Under the pieces are notes generated by a model, which saw only the letters and a list, made by a program, of their open reading frames with translations, was not told where the DNA came from and made no database searches. Positions 62,616 to 64,000 of a stretch of DNA of 64,000 bases are shown piece after piece (within the stretch, counting starts at the first letter, position 1; the number at the start of each line of letters is the position of its first letter). The DNA comes from Bacteroidales bacterium. Lineage in GTDB: Bacteria > Bacteroidota > Bacteroidia > Bacteroidales > UBA932. The translations under genes and the position numbers were made by a program. Location of the stretch: positions 1 through 64,000 of the forward strand of contig JAFYEM010000033.1 in NCBI GenBank assembly GCA_017544265.1, given 5' to 3'.

Positions 62616-62894
62616 GCCGCAAAAATGCTTTTTCAGAAAATAAATTCCAATAGGATAACATGAATTATGGGTTTTGAGCAATAATATATGTTTTCATCAT
62701 TGCATGAAATCCGAATACATGTTTTTAACAATGATGAAAAAACCGACCGGAAACACATAAAAACTTGCAACAACACATATTTCATTTCCCGAAAAACTGA
62801 CCGGACATTTTTTTTCGCTTTCCCTGAGTTTACTTTGCACTCGGCTTCGTAACGCGCGAGAAGCAAGCCGATGTCAAACTTTAAACTCTGATCT
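62616..62894. promoter_or_regulatory. intergenic region upstream of ssb with inverted and direct repeats
   Basis: 279 bp between two divergent genes. TTTTCATCATTG (62691-62702) and CAATGATGAAAA (62729-62740) form a perfect 12 bp inverted repeat. A 16 bp direct repeat with GACCGGA at its centre lies at 62738-62753 and 62792-62807 (14 of 16 identical, 54 bp apart). An imperfect -7 box (TACTTTG) is near 62831-62837, and a GCTTC/GAAGC hairpin at 62844-62864 would lie in the ssb leader. Confidence 0.5.
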
Positions 62895-63245
62895 ATGGAT
62901 TACTCAATCAACAAAATTGAATTGCGCGGACGTGTGGGAGGCACCACTATCCGCAAGGCCGGAGATACCAGATGCGCAAGAGTCTCCCTCATCACCGACT
63001 ATTATTATAAGGGACGCGACGGCGCTGCGGTAGTTGATTCAACCTGGCACAATCTGCTCGTATGGGAAGGCAAGAATGTACCCAAACTGGAAGATATAGT
63101 CTCCGGCAGTATCTTCCATGTTCTCGGCCGTATCCGCACCGACAAATACACCTCTTCGGAAGGGGAAGAAAAGTATTCCACCGAAATTATAGTTGCCAGG
63201 GGCGCCATTGAGGAGGACGATCTTACGCCGAAAAACTACTTATGA
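62895..63245 (+). CDS. ssb: single-stranded DNA-binding protein, short form
   Basis: OB-fold protein of 116 residues. The N-terminal MDYSINKIELRGRVG, the central STWHNLLVWEGKN and HVLGRIRTDKYTSSEGEEKY are typical SSB strands. It ends TPKNYL and lacks the long Gly/Pro tail and the acidic Asp-Pro-Phe tip by which housekeeping SSB recruits partners. It may be a second SSB of the genome. The following lipoprotein gene overlaps by 4 bp (ATGA). Confidence 0.87.
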   Translation: MDYSINKIELRGRVGGTTIRKAGDTRCARVSLITDYYYKGRDGAAVVDSTWHNLLVWEGKNVPKLEDIVSGSIFHVLGRIRTDKYTSSEGEEKYSTEIIVARGAIEEDDLTPKNYL

Positions 63246-64000
63246 GCATGAGACGGGCCTTTCTGTTCATTGCGCTGGTTCTGGTGGCATCGTGTTCCTC
63301 CCAGAGGAAAATCGCATCGGTAAGGAAGGAGGCAATGGGTACCAAGATGGAGATTCCTTCAGAGATTTACGTACCGGAACTCGATCTTGACTCCGCTTCC
63401 TCTCCTGATACGATGTATGTCGAGAATCCGGAAGGAGAGAAAGTGCTGATAATGAAAGCGGTGAAAGATGTGGACGGCGAACTGGCGGTAACGGATGTGA
63501 TTCAGGCTGCAGTGGTCACTGCCAGATTCCGGAATGTGGCGGAAAGGCACGGTAAAGTGGATTTGAAATTCAGGATTACAGTTCCCCGCGAAATGCAGGA
63601 CGGGAAATGGCAGTTACGCCTGACCCCGGAACTATACATTCTTTCAGACACTACCGAACTGGATGGAATCACTGTCACCGGCAGCGCTTACAGAAAGGCC
63701 CAGCTCAGAGGGTATCAACACTATCGCAGGTTTCTGGAATCCATAATCACCGACAGCACTGCCTTTATAGACAAATACCAGCTGGAGATGTTTCTCAGGA
63801 GGAATCTGCCCGCAATTTACAGTTTCCGCACAGACAGTTCCTACGTATCAGACGAACAGTTCGCCTCCGCCTACGGAGTGACTGAGCAGGCCGCCGTGGA
63901 GCATTATACGAACAAACTCATGGTGAGACGCAACAGATGGAAGATAGAACATAAAGAAGAAATGTTCGGACGGTATGTCAAAGTGCCGCTTGTAAGCGAG
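63242..64000 (+). CDS. lipoprotein of unknown function (3' end cut by window edge)
   Basis: Translated by hand; 253 codons run off the window without a stop. Cys18 follows the lipobox LVASC, so the product is a lipoprotein. The mature part has an acidic segment with ELDLDSASSPDTMYV, a beta-rich stretch (GKVDLKFRITVPREMQDGKWQLRLTP) and then helices rich in Tyr, Arg and Glu. The pattern of 'PRxMQDGxWQLRLxP' resembles Bacteroidota DUF3868-type proteins, but I cannot confirm this. It overlaps ssb by 4 bp, an odd pairing of a cytoplasmic and an envelope protein. Confidence 0.75.
   Translation, partial: MSMRRAFLFIALVLVASCSSQRKIASVRKEAMGTKMEIPSEIYVPELDLDSASSPDTMYVENPEGEKVLIMKAVKDVDGELAVTDVIQAAVVTARFRNVAERHGKVDLKFRITVPREMQDGKWQLRLTPELYILSDTTELDGITVTGSAYRKAQLRGYQHYRRFLESIITDSTAFIDKYQLEMFLRRNLPAIYSFRTDSSYVSDEQFASAYGVTEQAAVEHYTNKLMVRRNRWKIEHKEEMFGRYVKVPLVSE

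Overview
This window reads as chromosomal DNA of a Bacteroidota bacterium, most likely order Bacteroidales (a Rikenellaceae-like or related gut lineage is my guess). The supporting signs are: promoters of the TTTG-N19-21-TAnnTTTG type; almost no Shine-Dalgarno sequences; a Rho factor with a long disordered insert; a LptD-type protein divergent from a SPOR-like amidase; a TamA-type outer-membrane protein that is a lipoprotein (TamL type); a predicted PPi-type phosphofructokinase; and many small Bacteroidota-only envelope proteins. I see no insertion sequence, prophage, CRISPR array or rRNA operon. Almost everything is core genome, tightly packed, with many 1-23 bp overlaps between genes.

Layout. 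1-6.2 kb (minus): mnmE (cut by the window edge), rho, lptD. 6.2-11.3 kb (plus): amidase, dnaA, pepD, rpe. 11.3-15.1 kb (plus): rsfS-ftsH-cdsA-psd, ended by a hairpin. 15.1-25.9 kb (minus): one overlapping seven-gene unit, ligA-yihY-rel-Ig-like lipoprotein-outer-membrane protein-ispG-aromatic amino acid ammonia-lyase. 26-28.7 kb (plus): PPi-type pfkA and a cytoplasmic GH13 enzyme. 28.7-35.5 kb: an arginine-decarboxylase-like gene and a SpoU methylase (minus), tamL (plus), rarA and a GNAT-like gene (minus). 35.5-39.5 kb: five unrecognised envelope proteins, including two tandem paralogous lipoproteins. 39.6-44.3 kb (plus): rlmD, a CaCA exchanger, a threonine-synthase-like enzyme that I read as cysteate synthase, and an MscS channel. 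44.3-46.8 kb (minus): an acyltransferase and queA. 46.8-51.3 kb: an AT-rich gap, a XRE regulator, cinA, a zinc peptidase, alr, tadA and tRNA-Gln. 51.4-53.5 kb (minus): hup, a 29-residue basic protein and rng. 53.6-58.8 kb (plus): lon-ung-coaD-double-thioredoxin protein, then a small RHH-like protein. 58.8-64 kb: lnt (minus), a PASTA protein, rluD, a zinc-ribbon protein (minus), ssb and a truncated lipoprotein gene.

Most notable points. The enzyme that would be called histidine ammonia-lyase carries the active-site signature of tyrosine ammonia-lyases and sits in no hut operon. The 'threonine synthase' has the GTCSFK active-site motif expected of cysteate synthase, which would point to sulfonolipid synthesis. 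The 35.5-39.5 kb block is the best candidate for an undescribed envelope system. Divergent gene pairs repeatedly share interleaved promoters, and several start codons lie at or within a few bases of the predicted transcription start.
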